Below, piece by piece: positions 42,396-51,975 of a stretch of DNA of 64,000 nt. The DNA comes from CAXXOK01 sp963675655 (lineage in GTDB: Bacteria > Bacillota > Clostridia > Christensenellales > Aristaeellaceae): NCBI GenBank assembly GCA_963675655.1, contig OY776489.1, forward strand, positions 868,001 through 932,000, given 5' to 3'. The translations under genes were made by a program, and so were the position numbers. Under the pieces are notes generated by a model. That model was not told the DNA's origin and ran no database searches. It saw only the letters and a list, made by a program, of their open reading frames with translations. Every line of letters starts with the position of its first letter. Position 1 is the first letter of the stretch.

Positions 42396-43050
42396 CCGCT
42401 TTACCCCGATCGATCTGCAAACATGGCCCCTGACCCAGATGTTTACCTACTATACCCAAATGGCCCCGACCACCTACACCGTTAACGTATCCATGGATGT
42501 AACCACCCTGCGAAACGCCCTCAAAAGCCGGGGTATGAAATTCTTCCCAGCCTATCTATACCTTGCGACCAGCGCTATTGCAAAACAGCCGGAGATGCGT
42601 ATTGCCAAGCGGGACGGCGTTCTTGGCATCTGGGATTCGCTCACCCCCGCTTACCCACAGTTTCACGAGGATGACCACACCACGTCCCTGTTGTGGACCG
42701 CGTATTGCCCCGATTTTGCGACCTTCTATCACGATTATATGGAGGATACCCGGCAGTATGGAGCAAGCCACGGCATCCTATCGGCCAAGGGGCTTCCCCC
42801 GGCCAGCACGTATATCATCTCCTGCATTCCGTGGTTTACATTCAACAGTTTTTCGCTGCACAATCACGGCATACAGGATTACTTTTTCCCTTCCTTCGAA
42901 GCGGGAGCTTTTCAGGAAAGCAACGGGCGTATCCTCATGCCGCTGTCCGTAACCGTGCACCACGCCACCGTAGACGGTTACAGCCTCAAGACATTCTTCG
43001 AGCGTTTGCAGCATTCCATGAATCATCCCGAGGAATGGCTTAAACTGTGA
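42385..43050 (+). CDS. Chloramphenicol acetyltransferase-like enzyme (CAT family)
   Basis: A 221-residue acetyl-CoA-dependent O-acetyltransferase of the trimeric CAT family. The catalytic histidine is in VHHATVDGYS near residue 193, matching the HHxxxDG motif. YTVNVSMDVTTLRNALKSRG and FFPAYLYLATSAI are typical N-terminal segments. Many such chromosomal CAT-like proteins are not proven resistance enzymes, so the substrate may be another hydroxylated compound. Co-transcribed with TetR. Confidence 0.88.
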   Translation: MNPNRFTPIDLQTWPLTQMFTYYTQMAPTTYTVNVSMDVTTLRNALKSRGMKFFPAYLYLATSAIAKQPEMRIAKRDGVLGIWDSLTPAYPQFHEDDHTTSLLWTAYCPDFATFYHDYMEDTRQYGASHGILSAKGLPPASTYIISCIPWFTFNSFSLHNHGIQDYFFPSFEAGAFQESNGRILMPLSVTVHHATVDGYSLKTFFERLQHSMNHPEEWLKL

Positions 43051-43230
43051 CATCCCGTAAATTAAGCCCATTTGCAAAACAGGACGAAGCCTGTAAGCCG
43101 CCATCGCTGCGGCTCGTTCGCCGCAATGGCAGAAACTCGATTCGCCCTAATTCCCCTTTACAGCGCGGATTGAAAAAGCTGCAAAAGCTGGTTCTCTCTG
43201 CGTCTTTGCCATTGCCATACCCTGCAAAAG

Positions 43231-43275
43231 CCCCCGCGTCCGACAGGCAATTTGCTGCCAGACACGGGGGTTTTT
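43231..43275. terminator. Bidirectional terminator between CAT-like and MerR genes
   Basis: CCCCCGCGTC (43231-43240) and GACACGGGGG (43261-43270) pair with one wobble; TTTTTG follows on the plus strand and CTTTTGC on the minus strand. Confidence 0.75.
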
Positions 43276-43283
43276 GCTTATGC

Positions 43284-44054
43284 TTACGTCTCTTCAATTA
43301 AAATCTGAATTTCCGTAATGTAATTTTCCCGGTCGCGCTCTAAAAATTGATCAATAATATTAAAGTTGATTACCCGTTCGCCCAGTTGCAAATCGCGGTT
43401 GGTTTGCCGCATATGCCTGATCGTGCGCTGTATGGTTTCGTACGGTCCTTTGTGGTAACCCACCAGGTAGCGCCCCTGCACAATCACTTCCGTACGCGGC
43501 GGGCGGGCAGCGGTGCTTTCCGCATCGGGGTCGTCCGCCGGTTCGTACAGGTATGCGCCGAAGTACTTCAAATCCCCTTCATAAAACGCAATGGTGGGAT
43601 AGAAGTAAAACGAATCCTCCAGATAGAGTATTTCCTCTCCGCCGATGGGCATGTAATACCGGTCGGGAAACCACCGTGCCTCTACCGCCGACAAGTTCAG
43701 GTTTTGCCGTTTCTGGCTTACAAACTGTATTTTTCGGCGGATGGCGGTATCAATACGCATCAGCTGCGCCCATTGCCGCTGCAATTCCTCCGAGCGTTTA
43801 TTCAGCATTTCCAACGTATCGTCCGGGCTGCGCGAATCCAAAAATTCGCGGATATTCTCCAGCGAATATCCCATTTTACGCAGATACCGGATCGATGCCA
43901 GCTGGTAAATCTGATCGAAACGGTATTTACGATAGTGGGTTTTTGCATCCCGTATTTCCGGTTGGTACAACCCAATGGAATCGTAATAATGCAGGGTTTG
44001 CGCATCCAGCCCGAAAATACGCGCCAGCTCCCCCACGGACAAATAATCCTTCAT
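43284..44054 (-). CDS. MerR-family regulator with GyrI-like effector domain
   Basis: A 256-residue regulator. Residues 1-72 are a MerR winged helix (YLSVGELARIFGLDAQTLHYYD, then FDQIYQLASIRYLRKMGYSL). A coiled coil of about 40 residues mediates dimers. The rest resembles the GyrI/BmrR effector-binding fold (YYMPIGGEEI, VIVQGRYLVGYHKGPYETI) that binds bulky or cationic drugs. ATG 44054 follows GGAGG. No target gene is obvious beside it, apart from the convergent acetyltransferase gene. Confidence 0.88.
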   Translation of the reverse strand: MKDYLSVGELARIFGLDAQTLHYYDSIGLYQPEIRDAKTHYRKYRFDQIYQLASIRYLRKMGYSLENIREFLDSRSPDDTLEMLNKRSEELQRQWAQLMRIDTAIRRKIQFVSQKRQNLNLSAVEARWFPDRYYMPIGGEEILYLEDSFYFYPTIAFYEGDLKYFGAYLYEPADDPDAESTAARPPRTEVIVQGRYLVGYHKGPYETIQRTIRHMRQTNRDLQLGERVINFNIIDQFLERDRENYITEIQILIEET

Positions 44055-44213
44055 GTACGCCTCCGCCGCGGCGCGCCTGCGCATTTATGCCCGTTGTATA
44101 TCCGGGCGCGCCCGCCGCCGGTTTCAGTGTACCGTATTTACGGGAGGCTGTCCATCGTTTTCCCGCGAAATACAGTTTCCGTGCAACCATCCAGTATTTA
44201 GCAATGGCAGCAT

Positions 44214-44279
44214 GAAAAATGCGGCGTACCGCGCTGCCTGCCCTGCAAAAATCCAGCAGACATTGATGCGGTACGCCGC
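44214..44279 (-). terminator. Terminator of the nucleoside transporter operon
   Basis: On the minus strand GCGGCGTACCGC and GCGGTACGCCGC are perfect 12-base arms around a 35-base loop, followed by ATTTTTCATG. Confidence 0.75.
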
Positions 44280-44296
44280 AGGAAACAGGCCGTTTG

Positions 44297-45241
44297 TTAC
44301 CCGCGCGAGCCTTTCACGTAAGGTTTGCCCAGCGCTTCCGGCTGGTTATTTTTGCCGATGGCCAGCAGCATCGCCACCAGCGTAATGGCATAAGGCAGAA
44401 TGTTAAGCAAGAACGGCGATATGGAAAGTCCAATGGTTTGCAGGCGAATTTGCATGGCATTGGCCGCGCCGAACAGCAGCGCCGCGCCGAACATGCCAAA
44501 GGGCGAATACCGCCCCAGAATAACCGTCGCCAGCGCAATATAGCCGCGCCCGGAGGTCATGTTTTCGGTAAACACGCCCAGCTGTACCAGCACCAAATAC
44601 GCACCGCCGATGCCGCCGAACACACCGTTGCACACCATCGCCAGCCATTGGTAGCGGTGCACAGGCACGCCCGCCGATGCCGCCGCGCGCGGGTTTTCGC
44701 CAATGGATGCAAAGGAAAGCCCCAAATTGGTCTTGCGATAAAACAGGGTAACCAGAATCAACAGTACATACAGCGCATAGGTCAGCACATCCCGGTTGAA
44801 AAACGCCTCGCCGATCAGCGGGATTTGCGAAAGCAGCGGTATTTTCACCGTGGAAAAAGTATCAATCTGCTGGTAGCTCTGCCCGGCGGACATACGCTTG
44901 AATAAAAAGCTGGTCACACCCAGCATGAGCATGTTCAGCGCAAGGCCGGTAACGGATTGGTCTTTGGCCAGTTTAATGGTCAGCACCGCGTGCAGGGCGC
45001 TGACCGCCACGCCGCCCAGCGCGCCGCACAGTAGCCCCACAGCCAAGCTGCCGCTGTACCACGCCCCCGCAAAGGAAAAAAACGCCCCGCTGATCATTAC
45101 GCCTTCCATACCGATATTCAATATACCGGATTTTTCCGATATGGTTTCCCCCAGTCCCCCGTACATCAGCGGTACAGCCAGCCGCACCGCCGCCGACAGG
45201 AAAGCGGTTAAGAACCCGATGGATAAAATCTGCTCCAGCAT
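44297..45241 (-). CDS. Nucleoside ABC transporter permease (NupQ/YufQ-like)
   Basis: A 314-residue permease with eight to nine hydrophobic segments of the branched-chain/ribose permease superfamily, in the BMP-type nucleoside importer group. GLGETISEKSGILNIGMEGVM is the highly conserved N-terminal segment. GENPRAAASAGVPVHRYQW and GRGYIALATVILGRYSPFG are later family motifs. It is the last gene of the operon and pairs with the upstream permease. Confidence 0.9.
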   Translation of the reverse strand: MLEQILSIGFLTAFLSAAVRLAVPLMYGGLGETISEKSGILNIGMEGVMISGAFFSFAGAWYSGSLAVGLLCGALGGVAVSALHAVLTIKLAKDQSVTGLALNMLMLGVTSFLFKRMSAGQSYQQIDTFSTVKIPLLSQIPLIGEAFFNRDVLTYALYVLLILVTLFYRKTNLGLSFASIGENPRAAASAGVPVHRYQWLAMVCNGVFGGIGGAYLVLVQLGVFTENMTSGRGYIALATVILGRYSPFGMFGAALLFGAANAMQIRLQTIGLSISPFLLNILPYAITLVAMLLAIGKNNQPEALGKPYVKGSRG

Positions 45242-45270
45242 CTTTGCCTGTGCTCCTTTCCGGCGTACGC

Positions 45271-46311
45271 TCAGCGCACGCTTTTCCTGCGCCGGGATAC
45301 GGTAAGCAGTTCTTTGCCCAAAATGAGCACGACAACCACGCCGATGAGTATATTCACAATGGCAGATGGCACGCCCAGCTGCCGCTGCATGGAGTTGGCC
45401 CCCACCTGCATAGCGGCGTAGAGTATCGCTACCGCCAGCACCCCCAGCGGACTGTTGCCCGCAATCAGCGCTACCAGCACCGCCGTGTACCCGCAGTTGG
45501 CGGAAATGCCCTCCAGCAATTTTTTCTGTATCGCAAGCACCTCAATGCCGCCTGCGACCGCCGCGAACCCGCCGCTTAAAAAGGCCGAAAGAATGATGTT
45601 CTTAAATACGTTAATGCCGTTGCACCCCGCCGCGCGTTTGTTGCGCCCTACGGCGGTCAGCTCGTAGCCCACGGTGGTTTTCTCCATCAAATACCACACC
45701 AGCAGCACGCAGAAAACCGCAATGAGGATGCCCGCATGAAACCGTGTGGAGCGTATGAGAATCGGCAGCCGCGCCGCCGTGGCGATCTTGGCGGACTGGG
45801 GCACATTGCCCGCCGGGTCCATCAGGAAGGAGCGCACCGCATACCCCAGAAAGTTGATGGCGATGTAGTTGAGCATAATGGTTACGATAATTTCGGAAAT
45901 GTTGAATTTCGCCTTCAGCACCGCCGCAATCAGCGCCCACAGCCCGCCGCAGAGAAAGCCAACCGCCAGCGCCAGCACGATACGCGCAGCGCCGAAGCTG
46001 TCCGGTACGTACAGCGCTATGATCGTAGCGCCCATCGCCCCCACATAAAACTGCCCTTCGGCGCCAATGTTGAAAAACCCGGTGCGAAACGCGATGGCGC
46101 AGCCAAGGCTGGTTAAAATCAGCGGGCACGCCTTTACGAAAATTTCCGCAAAGCTGGAAAAAGTGCCGAACATACCGCGAAAGAACAGCCGGTAGGCTTC
46201 CAGCGGGCTTGCGCCGCTGGCTAAAATCAGCCCCGTGCCGATGAGCACCGTCAGCGCCAGTATCTTCAGCACATCCAGCAACGCCTGCACGCCCTTTTTT
46301 GCCTGTATCAT
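45271..46311 (-). CDS. Nucleoside ABC transporter permease (NupP/YufP-like)
   Basis: A 346-residue permease, partner of the next gene. FRTGFFNIGAEGQFYVGAMGA is the family signature, followed by LKAKFNISEIIVTIMLNYIA and ELTAVGRNKRAAGCNGINV. The start overlaps the ATPase stop by 4 bases, showing translational coupling. Together the two permeases form the membrane pore for nucleosides. Confidence 0.9.
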   Translation of the reverse strand: MIQAKKGVQALLDVLKILALTVLIGTGLILASGASPLEAYRLFFRGMFGTFSSFAEIFVKACPLILTSLGCAIAFRTGFFNIGAEGQFYVGAMGATIIALYVPDSFGAARIVLALAVGFLCGGLWALIAAVLKAKFNISEIIVTIMLNYIAINFLGYAVRSFLMDPAGNVPQSAKIATAARLPILIRSTRFHAGILIAVFCVLLVWYLMEKTTVGYELTAVGRNKRAAGCNGINVFKNIILSAFLSGGFAAVAGGIEVLAIQKKLLEGISANCGYTAVLVALIAGNSPLGVLAVAILYAAMQVGANSMQRQLGVPSAIVNILIGVVVVLILGKELLTVSRRRKSVR

Positions 46312-47834
46312 CCCACACGCTCCTTTTCCACAATGCCGCCCATCAAAAGGCCGATCTGCTGCACGGTCGCCTCTTCCCGGCTGAGCACACCCACGACCGC
46401 GCCGCCGAACATTACAGCGATGCGGTCGCTCAGCGCCAGTATCTCCTCCAAATCCGCCGAAATCAACACGACGCTTTTGCCCGCGTTGCGCTGGCGAATC
46501 AGCATATCGCGCACAAAGGCGGTAGCGCCGATGTCCAGCCCGCGCGTGGGTTGGCTGGCGACGATCAGCTTGGCCTTACCGGAGAGTTCGCGCGCGATAA
46601 TCAGCTTTTGTTGGTTACCGCCGCTCATCAACCCGACGGAAGTCGCCGCGCCGGTTTTGCCCGATGCGCGAATTTGGTATTCCGCCATTTTCGCCTCAGC
46701 GTTTTGCACAATTGCCTTTTGATTCATCCGGCTCCCGCGCGAAAACGGCGCGTGCCGGTACTCCCGCAACGCAAGATTTTCCGCCACATTCATGCTCACA
46801 ATCAGGCTATCGTTATGGCGGTCGTCCGAAATATACGCAACGCCAGCCTCGTAACGCTTGCGTACAGACAGCTTATCAATAGGCGCGCCATCCAGCGTTA
46901 CCGTGCCGCCGTAACCCCGGCGAATACCGGTAATCACCTCTGCCAGTTCTTTCTGTCCGTTGCCCTCCACCCCGGCAATGCCGAGTATTTCACCCTTGTG
47001 CACCTGTAGATCGACGCCGTGCAGCGGATGGTTGCGCGCCTTGCCCGGCAGGGATACATCCGCCAGCGAAAGCATCGTCTCCGTCCCGGCTGCCGTGCCG
47101 ATTTCGGCAAGTTTGCTCAGCTCCCGGCCAATCATATGGCGCGAAAGCTCGGCGGGGTTGGTATCGGCCGTTACTAAATCGGCCACGTTTTTTCCATCCC
47201 GCAATATGGTTACGCGGTCGCTGACCGCCATAATCTCGCTCATTCGGTGGGTAATAATCAAAATCGCGTGCCCCTCGTTTTTCAGGCTTCGGAGCACATC
47301 AAAGAATTTCGTAGTTTCCTGCGGCGTCAGCACACCGGTCGGCTCGTCCAAAATCAACAGTTCCGCATCCCGGTACAGCGCCTTGAGGATTTCCACCCGC
47401 TGGCGCTCGCCTACGGATAAATCACGGATGCGTGCGCGGGGGTTTACGTGCAGGCCGTATTTTTCAGCCAGTGTCAGCACGCGCTTTTCCGCCGTAGCGC
47501 GATCCAGCACAAAGCGGTTGCCTTGTAAATTGAGAATAATGTTATCCAGCACAGTCATTCGATCCACCAGCGAAAAATGCTGCTGCACCATGCCGATGCC
47601 CGCGTCAATTGCATCCATGGGCGTTTGGAAGGCCGCGGGTTGCCCCTTCCAAAGGATTTCGCCGCTGTCGGCCGTATAAATGCCGAAGATAATGTTGACC
47701 AGCGTGGTTTTTCCCGCGCCGTTTTCGCCCAGCAGTGCATGGATGCTGCCTTTTTCCACAGACAGGCTAATGTTCTCATTGGCATATACGCCGGCAAACG
47801 CCTTACAAATTCCGCTGGTTTCCAGTATCGCCAT
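46308..47834 (-). CDS. Nucleoside ABC transporter ATPase (NupO/YufO-like)
   Basis: A 508-residue double ABC ATPase. Half one: Walker A GENGAGKTT, signature LSVGERQRV, Walker B LLILDEPT. Half two: GVEGNGQKE, a degenerate Walker A usual for this group, signature MSGGNQQKL, and ASQPTRGLDIG. ATG 47834 follows AGAGGAG; an upstream extension lies in the intergenic hairpin and is not real. It energises the two permeases. Confidence 0.92.
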   Translation of the reverse strand: MAILETSGICKAFAGVYANENISLSVEKGSIHALLGENGAGKTTLVNIIFGIYTADSGEILWKGQPAAFQTPMDAIDAGIGMVQQHFSLVDRMTVLDNIILNLQGNRFVLDRATAEKRVLTLAEKYGLHVNPRARIRDLSVGERQRVEILKALYRDAELLILDEPTGVLTPQETTKFFDVLRSLKNEGHAILIITHRMSEIMAVSDRVTILRDGKNVADLVTADTNPAELSRHMIGRELSKLAEIGTAAGTETMLSLADVSLPGKARNHPLHGVDLQVHKGEILGIAGVEGNGQKELAEVITGIRRGYGGTVTLDGAPIDKLSVRKRYEAGVAYISDDRHNDSLIVSMNVAENLALREYRHAPFSRGSRMNQKAIVQNAEAKMAEYQIRASGKTGAATSVGLMSGGNQQKLIIARELSGKAKLIVASQPTRGLDIGATAFVRDMLIRQRNAGKSVVLISADLEEILALSDRIAVMFGGAVVGVLSREEATVQQIGLLMGGIVEKERVG

Positions 47835-47882
47835 ATGCGTACACTCCTCTTTCCCCGTGTCTGCGGCAGCAGCCCCGTTTAA

Positions 47883-47920
47883 TGATAGAGTATCGGCTGC
47901 GGGCAGTCGATACTCTATCA
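47883..47920 (-). other. Perfect hairpin between binding-protein and ATPase genes
   Basis: TGATAGAGTATCG and CGATACTCTATCA are perfect 13-base arms around a 12-base loop, with no U-tract. It lies right after the binding-protein gene and probably stabilises that part of the mRNA. Confidence 0.6.
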
Positions 47921-47942
47921 TATCAAAATTCGTTACGTTTGT

Positions 47943-48920
47943 TTACCGTAAGGTGTAATCGCGCACGACGACCAGATCACCGGAGATGATGGCGTCAATC
48001 GCTTCCTGGGCGATCGCGGCGACATCCTCGGGCAGGTTATCGGACAGGAGCACCGCAACGGCGTTATCCGCCATGCCCAGGTTGTACACGCCGCCCTCGA
48101 AGGTATCGTCGGCCACAGAGCCCAAAGCGATGTCCAGCACGACGTCCAGGTTGTACAGCGCGGAATCTAAAATGTTATTGGGAGCCAGCGAGCTTTGGTC
48201 GTAGGAGTCGCCCTGGCACCAGATGCCCGCATCCACAGCAGCGCTCATCGCGCCGTTGCCGCAAGCGTTAGCGCAATGCTTGATGACGTCTACGCCGTCT
48301 TCGATCATCGCAGTCGCAGCTTCCATGGCCAACTGGGAATCCACAAAGGAGTTGGTCCACGCGGTTTCCACCACAAGGTCGGGGTTAACGGACTTGGCGC
48401 CGTCTTCAAAGCCGTTGATGATCTTTACCAGCGAATCGCCCTGGATGGGGCCGATCGCGCCGACTTTGCCGGACTCGGTCATGTTGGCGGCGATGATGCC
48501 TTCCACATACGCGGTCTGCTCGCAGGCCATAACGTAGGAGGATACGTTCTCGGCGGACGCATCCGCCTCGGTGCAGATAAAGATGGTATCGGGGTAGGTT
48601 TCGGCTACTTCCAGCGCGGGATCGCCAAATTCAAAGCCGTGGCCGATGATGACATCGTAGCCAGCCGCCGCATAATCCGCAAAGGCCGCAACGATATCGG
48701 CCGTTTCCAGATTTTCGGTATAGGACAGTTCAAAGCCGTACTTATCGCAGGCTTTCAGCGCACCTTCATAAGCGGTTTGGTTCCAGCCCTGATCGTTCGC
48801 AGCGCCGGACATGCAGAGGGCAACCTTCAGGGGCTCTCCAGCAGATTCCGCCACCCCTGTATTAACCGTCAGGGATAGCATAAGCAACAGAGAAAACACC
48901 AAACTCAGTACCTTTTTCAT
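47943..48920 (-). CDS. BMP-family nucleoside-binding protein
   Basis: A 325-residue basic-membrane-protein-family (PnrA/BmpA-like) receptor that binds purine nucleosides. A signal peptide (MKKVLSLVFSLLLMLSLTVN) ends near GVAES; there is no lipobox cysteine, unlike many relatives. The family motifs DQGWNQTAYEGALKACDKYG, YDVIIGHGFEFGDPALEVAE and GKVGAIGPIQGDS are clear, and GIWCQGDSYDQ lies in lobe two. It heads the transport genes and follows the purine deaminase-like gene. Confidence 0.92.
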   Translation of the reverse strand: MKKVLSLVFSLLLMLSLTVNTGVAESAGEPLKVALCMSGAANDQGWNQTAYEGALKACDKYGFELSYTENLETADIVAAFADYAAAGYDVIIGHGFEFGDPALEVAETYPDTIFICTEADASAENVSSYVMACEQTAYVEGIIAANMTESGKVGAIGPIQGDSLVKIINGFEDGAKSVNPDLVVETAWTNSFVDSQLAMEAATAMIEDGVDVIKHCANACGNGAMSAAVDAGIWCQGDSYDQSSLAPNNILDSALYNLDVVLDIALGSVADDTFEGGVYNLGMADNAVAVLLSDNLPEDVAAIAQEAIDAIISGDLVVVRDYTLR

Positions 48921-48970
48921 TTTCTTCCCTCTCCCTTAAAAATTTGATAAAACAGCAATATGCCGTCTAA

Positions 48971-50347
48971 TCACAAATTATGGAACGCGTCGCACGGCTC
49001 CCGCAGCACGCGGGTGCACGTCTCTTCGCCCTTGCGCGCCAGCTCACGCTCGTTCACGCCCAGCAGCTGGCCATCCCGGTAGACCACTTTACCGTTGACC
49101 ATGGTCAGCGCTACCGTACCGGTAACGCCCGCGCGCGCCAGCAAATTGCGCGGGTCGTGCAGCGTGCCGGTCAGCTCCAGCGCGCCCGCATCCACCATAA
49201 ACAAATCCGCGCCCTTTTCCGGCGCAAGCGATCCCAAATCCGGCCGCCCCAGCGTTTTTGCGCCGTTGACGGTAGCGATTTTCAGCATTTCGTACGGCGA
49301 TATGCACCCGCCGCGCTGCTTACTGTGCCATGCTTGCATCATCCACGCGGTACGCATGGAATCCAGCAGGCTGGAGCTGTCGTTGGTGGCCGAGCCGTCG
49401 CAGCCGAGGCTTACGCACACGCCCGCTTCCGCCATCTGCTTCATCGGCAAAATGGGGAAACCACCCAGTATGGCGGGGCTTGGGCAATGGGATACGCCCG
49501 TGCCCGCTTTGCCAATCACCGCATATTCCTCCGGGGTTAGCTCCCAGCCGTGCGCCAGCCACACATCCTCGCCGATAAAGCCGATGTCTGCACACCAGTC
49601 CAGCGTGCGCTTGCCCCAGCGCTCCAGCATAATCTCGTTTTCGCCTTCGCCAAGGTGCGTGTGCATGCGCACCTTGTGCTTGCGCGCTAGTGTAACGGTA
49701 TTAACAAACGTATCGCGGTAGCAGTTGATCGGCTGGCAGGGCGCCAGTACGATCTGCGACATGGAATACGGCTTTGCGTCGTGGTACAGGCCGATAATGC
49801 GCTCACAGTCCTGCAAATACTCATCGGTTGTCTCCAGCATATTATCCGGCATAGTGCTGCCCTCGCTGCGGGGCAGCGTGTTGGTGCCGCGCCCCGCGTG
49901 GTAGCGGATGCCCAGCATCGCCGCCGCTTCCATCTGGCGATCCACCGGCTTTTTACCCGTAGCTTTGGTGTAGCAGTACTGGTGGTCAAACGCGCAGGTA
50001 CAGCCATGCTTTAAAAGATCGGCCATGGCGGTGAGCGAGGAGTAGAAAATCACCTCGTCGTCCACCAGTTGAAAAATTTTATAAATCTTATCCAGCCATT
50101 CGGGCACAGTCATGTTGGGGTAATCGATGGTTTTAAGGTTGCGCACAAAGGTCTGGAAAAAATGATGATGCGTGTTGATCAACCCCGGGTAAACGAAACG
50201 ATCCGTCGCGTCGATGGTTTCGTCGCACTCGTCGGTCAGGTTTTGCCCGATCTTCACAATTTTAGGGCCTTGAATCAGCATATCCGCATTGTGGTATACG
50301 CGATCCTGCTCATCGCAGGTGACAATGGCTTTGGCATTCCGGATCAT
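48971..50347 (-). CDS. Amidohydrolase, purine (8-oxoguanine/guanine) deaminase-like
   Basis: A 458-residue metal-dependent hydrolase of the ATZ/TRZ group of deaminases. Metal and base ligands are seen in NTHHHFFQ (HxH), MHTHLGE, LAHG and GCDGSATND. NTHHHFFQ with RGTNTLPRSEGSTMP resembles 8-oxoguanine deaminases, but guanine and 5'-modified adenosine deaminases are related. It lies 50 bases before the nucleoside-binding protein gene in the same direction, so imported nucleosides or their bases are the likely substrates. TTG 50350 is possible; ATG 50347 is taken. Confidence 0.85.
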   Translation of the reverse strand: MIRNAKAIVTCDEQDRVYHNADMLIQGPKIVKIGQNLTDECDETIDATDRFVYPGLINTHHHFFQTFVRNLKTIDYPNMTVPEWLDKIYKIFQLVDDEVIFYSSLTAMADLLKHGCTCAFDHQYCYTKATGKKPVDRQMEAAAMLGIRYHAGRGTNTLPRSEGSTMPDNMLETTDEYLQDCERIIGLYHDAKPYSMSQIVLAPCQPINCYRDTFVNTVTLARKHKVRMHTHLGEGENEIMLERWGKRTLDWCADIGFIGEDVWLAHGWELTPEEYAVIGKAGTGVSHCPSPAILGGFPILPMKQMAEAGVCVSLGCDGSATNDSSSLLDSMRTAWMMQAWHSKQRGGCISPYEMLKIATVNGAKTLGRPDLGSLAPEKGADLFMVDAGALELTGTLHDPRNLLARAGVTGTVALTMVNGKVVYRDGQLLGVNERELARKGEETCTRVLREPCDAFHNL

Positions 50348-50541
50348 CAATTTCGGTTCGATCTTGCATCATCCTTTACTCAGCTGTCCCCTTCATTGTA
50401 AACCTTATAGTAACTATATGTTCAATGGGTCAGCTGTATTTATCCTGTTTTTTGGGATACTGTATCCAAAATGCAGTTTCCTTGCCGTTTTCATTTTTCG
50501 CGGGTTCATCTGTTTCTTAAGCAATTCTAATCTGTCTTCTA

Positions 50542-50570
50542 TTGAATCGTCTTATACAGCCTGCGATAAT
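50542..50570 (+). promoter_or_regulatory. Promoter of the radical SAM gene
   Basis: TTGAAT (50542-50547) and GATAAT (50565-50570) are 17 bases apart, 72 bases ahead of the start codon. Confidence 0.55.
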
Positions 50571-50642
50571 AAAGGCGAACCGATCAGTTAGCCCATTTCA
50601 TCCGGTATTAAGAAAGGGACTATGCAAGGAAAGGGATTATTC

Positions 50643-51752
50643 ATGGAAACGACGTTTGTGTTAGCCGAATATTTGAATCAGGGCGCGGAGCAGCTGATTA
50701 AAGACGTAATCAAGTCCACTCTCCAAAGTCCCAAAGAAACCGCGTTTTTCTACCAATATCAGAAAAGTCAAAAAACCATGCAGCAGCGCCGGGCCGCGCA
50801 CGAAGCCGAGGGCTTGCCGGTACCGATGTTTTTAATCGCCAGCATTACCACCGCCTGTAACCTGTATTGCAAGGGGTGTTACGCGCGCGCCAACGGCCAG
50901 TGCGGCAAACCGAGCGACACGCCCATGCTATCCGCCGCCGAGTGGGGCGACATTTTTCAGCAGGCCGGGGACGCGGGCATTCCCTTTATTTTGCTGGCGG
51001 GCGGCGAGCCGATGACACGCCCGGAAATTCTTACACAGGCCGCCGCGCACAAGAACATCCTCTTCCCCATCTTTACCAACGGTACGCTGGTGGACGGAGA
51101 ACAGCTCCGCTTGATGGATCAGCACCGCAACCTTGTACCCATCGTCAGTATGGAAGGCAGCCAGGCCGAAACCGACGGGCGGCGCGGCGCGGGCACGTAC
51201 CAAAAGGTGCAAACAGCGCTGGATCACCTTGCCAAACAAAAACTGCTCTTTGGCGTATCGCTGACCGTAACCACCCAGAACATGGCGGAAGTAACGGACG
51301 AGCGCTTTATCAGCATGCTTTACCGTAAAGGGTGCCGGTTGGTATTCTTTATTGAATACGTGCCGGTATCCCCCGGCACAGAGACGCTGGCCCCCGGCGA
51401 TGATGAGCGCCGGTATATTGAGCAGCGGCAGCAAGCGCTGCGCGCGCAATTCCCCGGCATGATTTTTCTCTCCTTCCCCGGCGATGAAAAGTACATGGGC
51501 GGATGTCTGGCGGCGGGGCGCGGATTTTTCCACATCAACGCCTACGGTGCGGCCGAACCGTGCCCCTTCTCCCCCTATTCCGATCGGAACCTGCGCGATT
51601 GCACCCTTTTACAGGCGCTGGCTTCGCCGTTCTTTGCACAGGTACGCGGCATCAACGCGGCGGAAACCGAGCACACCGGCGGCTGTGCGCTGTTTGAAAA
51701 GGATGCGCAGGTACGCAGCCTGCTATGCGGCTGCGGCGAACCGGCCAAATAA
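50643..51752 (+). CDS. Radical SAM protein with SPASM-like C-terminus
   Basis: A 369-residue radical SAM enzyme. Cys72, Cys76 and Cys79 (ACNLYCKGCYA) hold the SAM-binding [4Fe-4S] cluster. ILLAGGEPMTRPEI is the GGEP motif. The C-terminal third has more cysteines (GGCLAAGRGF, AEPCPFSPYSD, GGCALFEKD, LLCGCGE), which likely hold one or two auxiliary clusters. ATG 50643 lies 7 bases behind AGGAAAGGG and is preferred over ATG 50622. No small peptide gene is seen next to it, so the substrate is unknown. Such enzymes release 5'-deoxyadenosine. Confidence 0.88.
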   Translation: METTFVLAEYLNQGAEQLIKDVIKSTLQSPKETAFFYQYQKSQKTMQQRRAAHEAEGLPVPMFLIASITTACNLYCKGCYARANGQCGKPSDTPMLSAAEWGDIFQQAGDAGIPFILLAGGEPMTRPEILTQAAAHKNILFPIFTNGTLVDGEQLRLMDQHRNLVPIVSMEGSQAETDGRRGAGTYQKVQTALDHLAKQKLLFGVSLTVTTQNMAEVTDERFISMLYRKGCRLVFFIEYVPVSPGTETLAPGDDERRYIEQRQQALRAQFPGMIFLSFPGDEKYMGGCLAAGRGFFHINAYGAAEPCPFSPYSDRNLRDCTLLQALASPFFAQVRGINAAETEHTGGCALFEKDAQVRSLLCGCGEPAK

Positions 51753-51877
51753 CCCACGCCATAAAAGCTATCTTTTACACCATGATTGGCTGTTATTCAT
51801 AAAAGAGTACGCTGCACTCCCGCCATATACAACGCATCGCACCGCATGAGATGAATGCAGACAATCATATACCTTAA

Positions 51878-51903
51878 AACCCGCCCGGTAAGGCGGGTTT
51901 ATT
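51878..51903. terminator. Bidirectional terminator after radical SAM gene
   Basis: AACCCGCC and GGCGGGTT pair around CGGTAA; TATT follows on the plus strand and TTAAGG on the minus strand, where the response regulator gene ends. Confidence 0.65.
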
Positions 51904-51975
51904 CCTGCAATTTTCGCAAACGCCATGGCAGCTATAATCATGCATAACGCGATATTTTCATCCCCGGCCACACGC

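Noticed and set aside
42385..43050. Call of a proven chloramphenicol resistance gene
   Set aside because: The active-site motif is right but many chromosomal CAT-like proteins have other substrates; the call was kept at family level.
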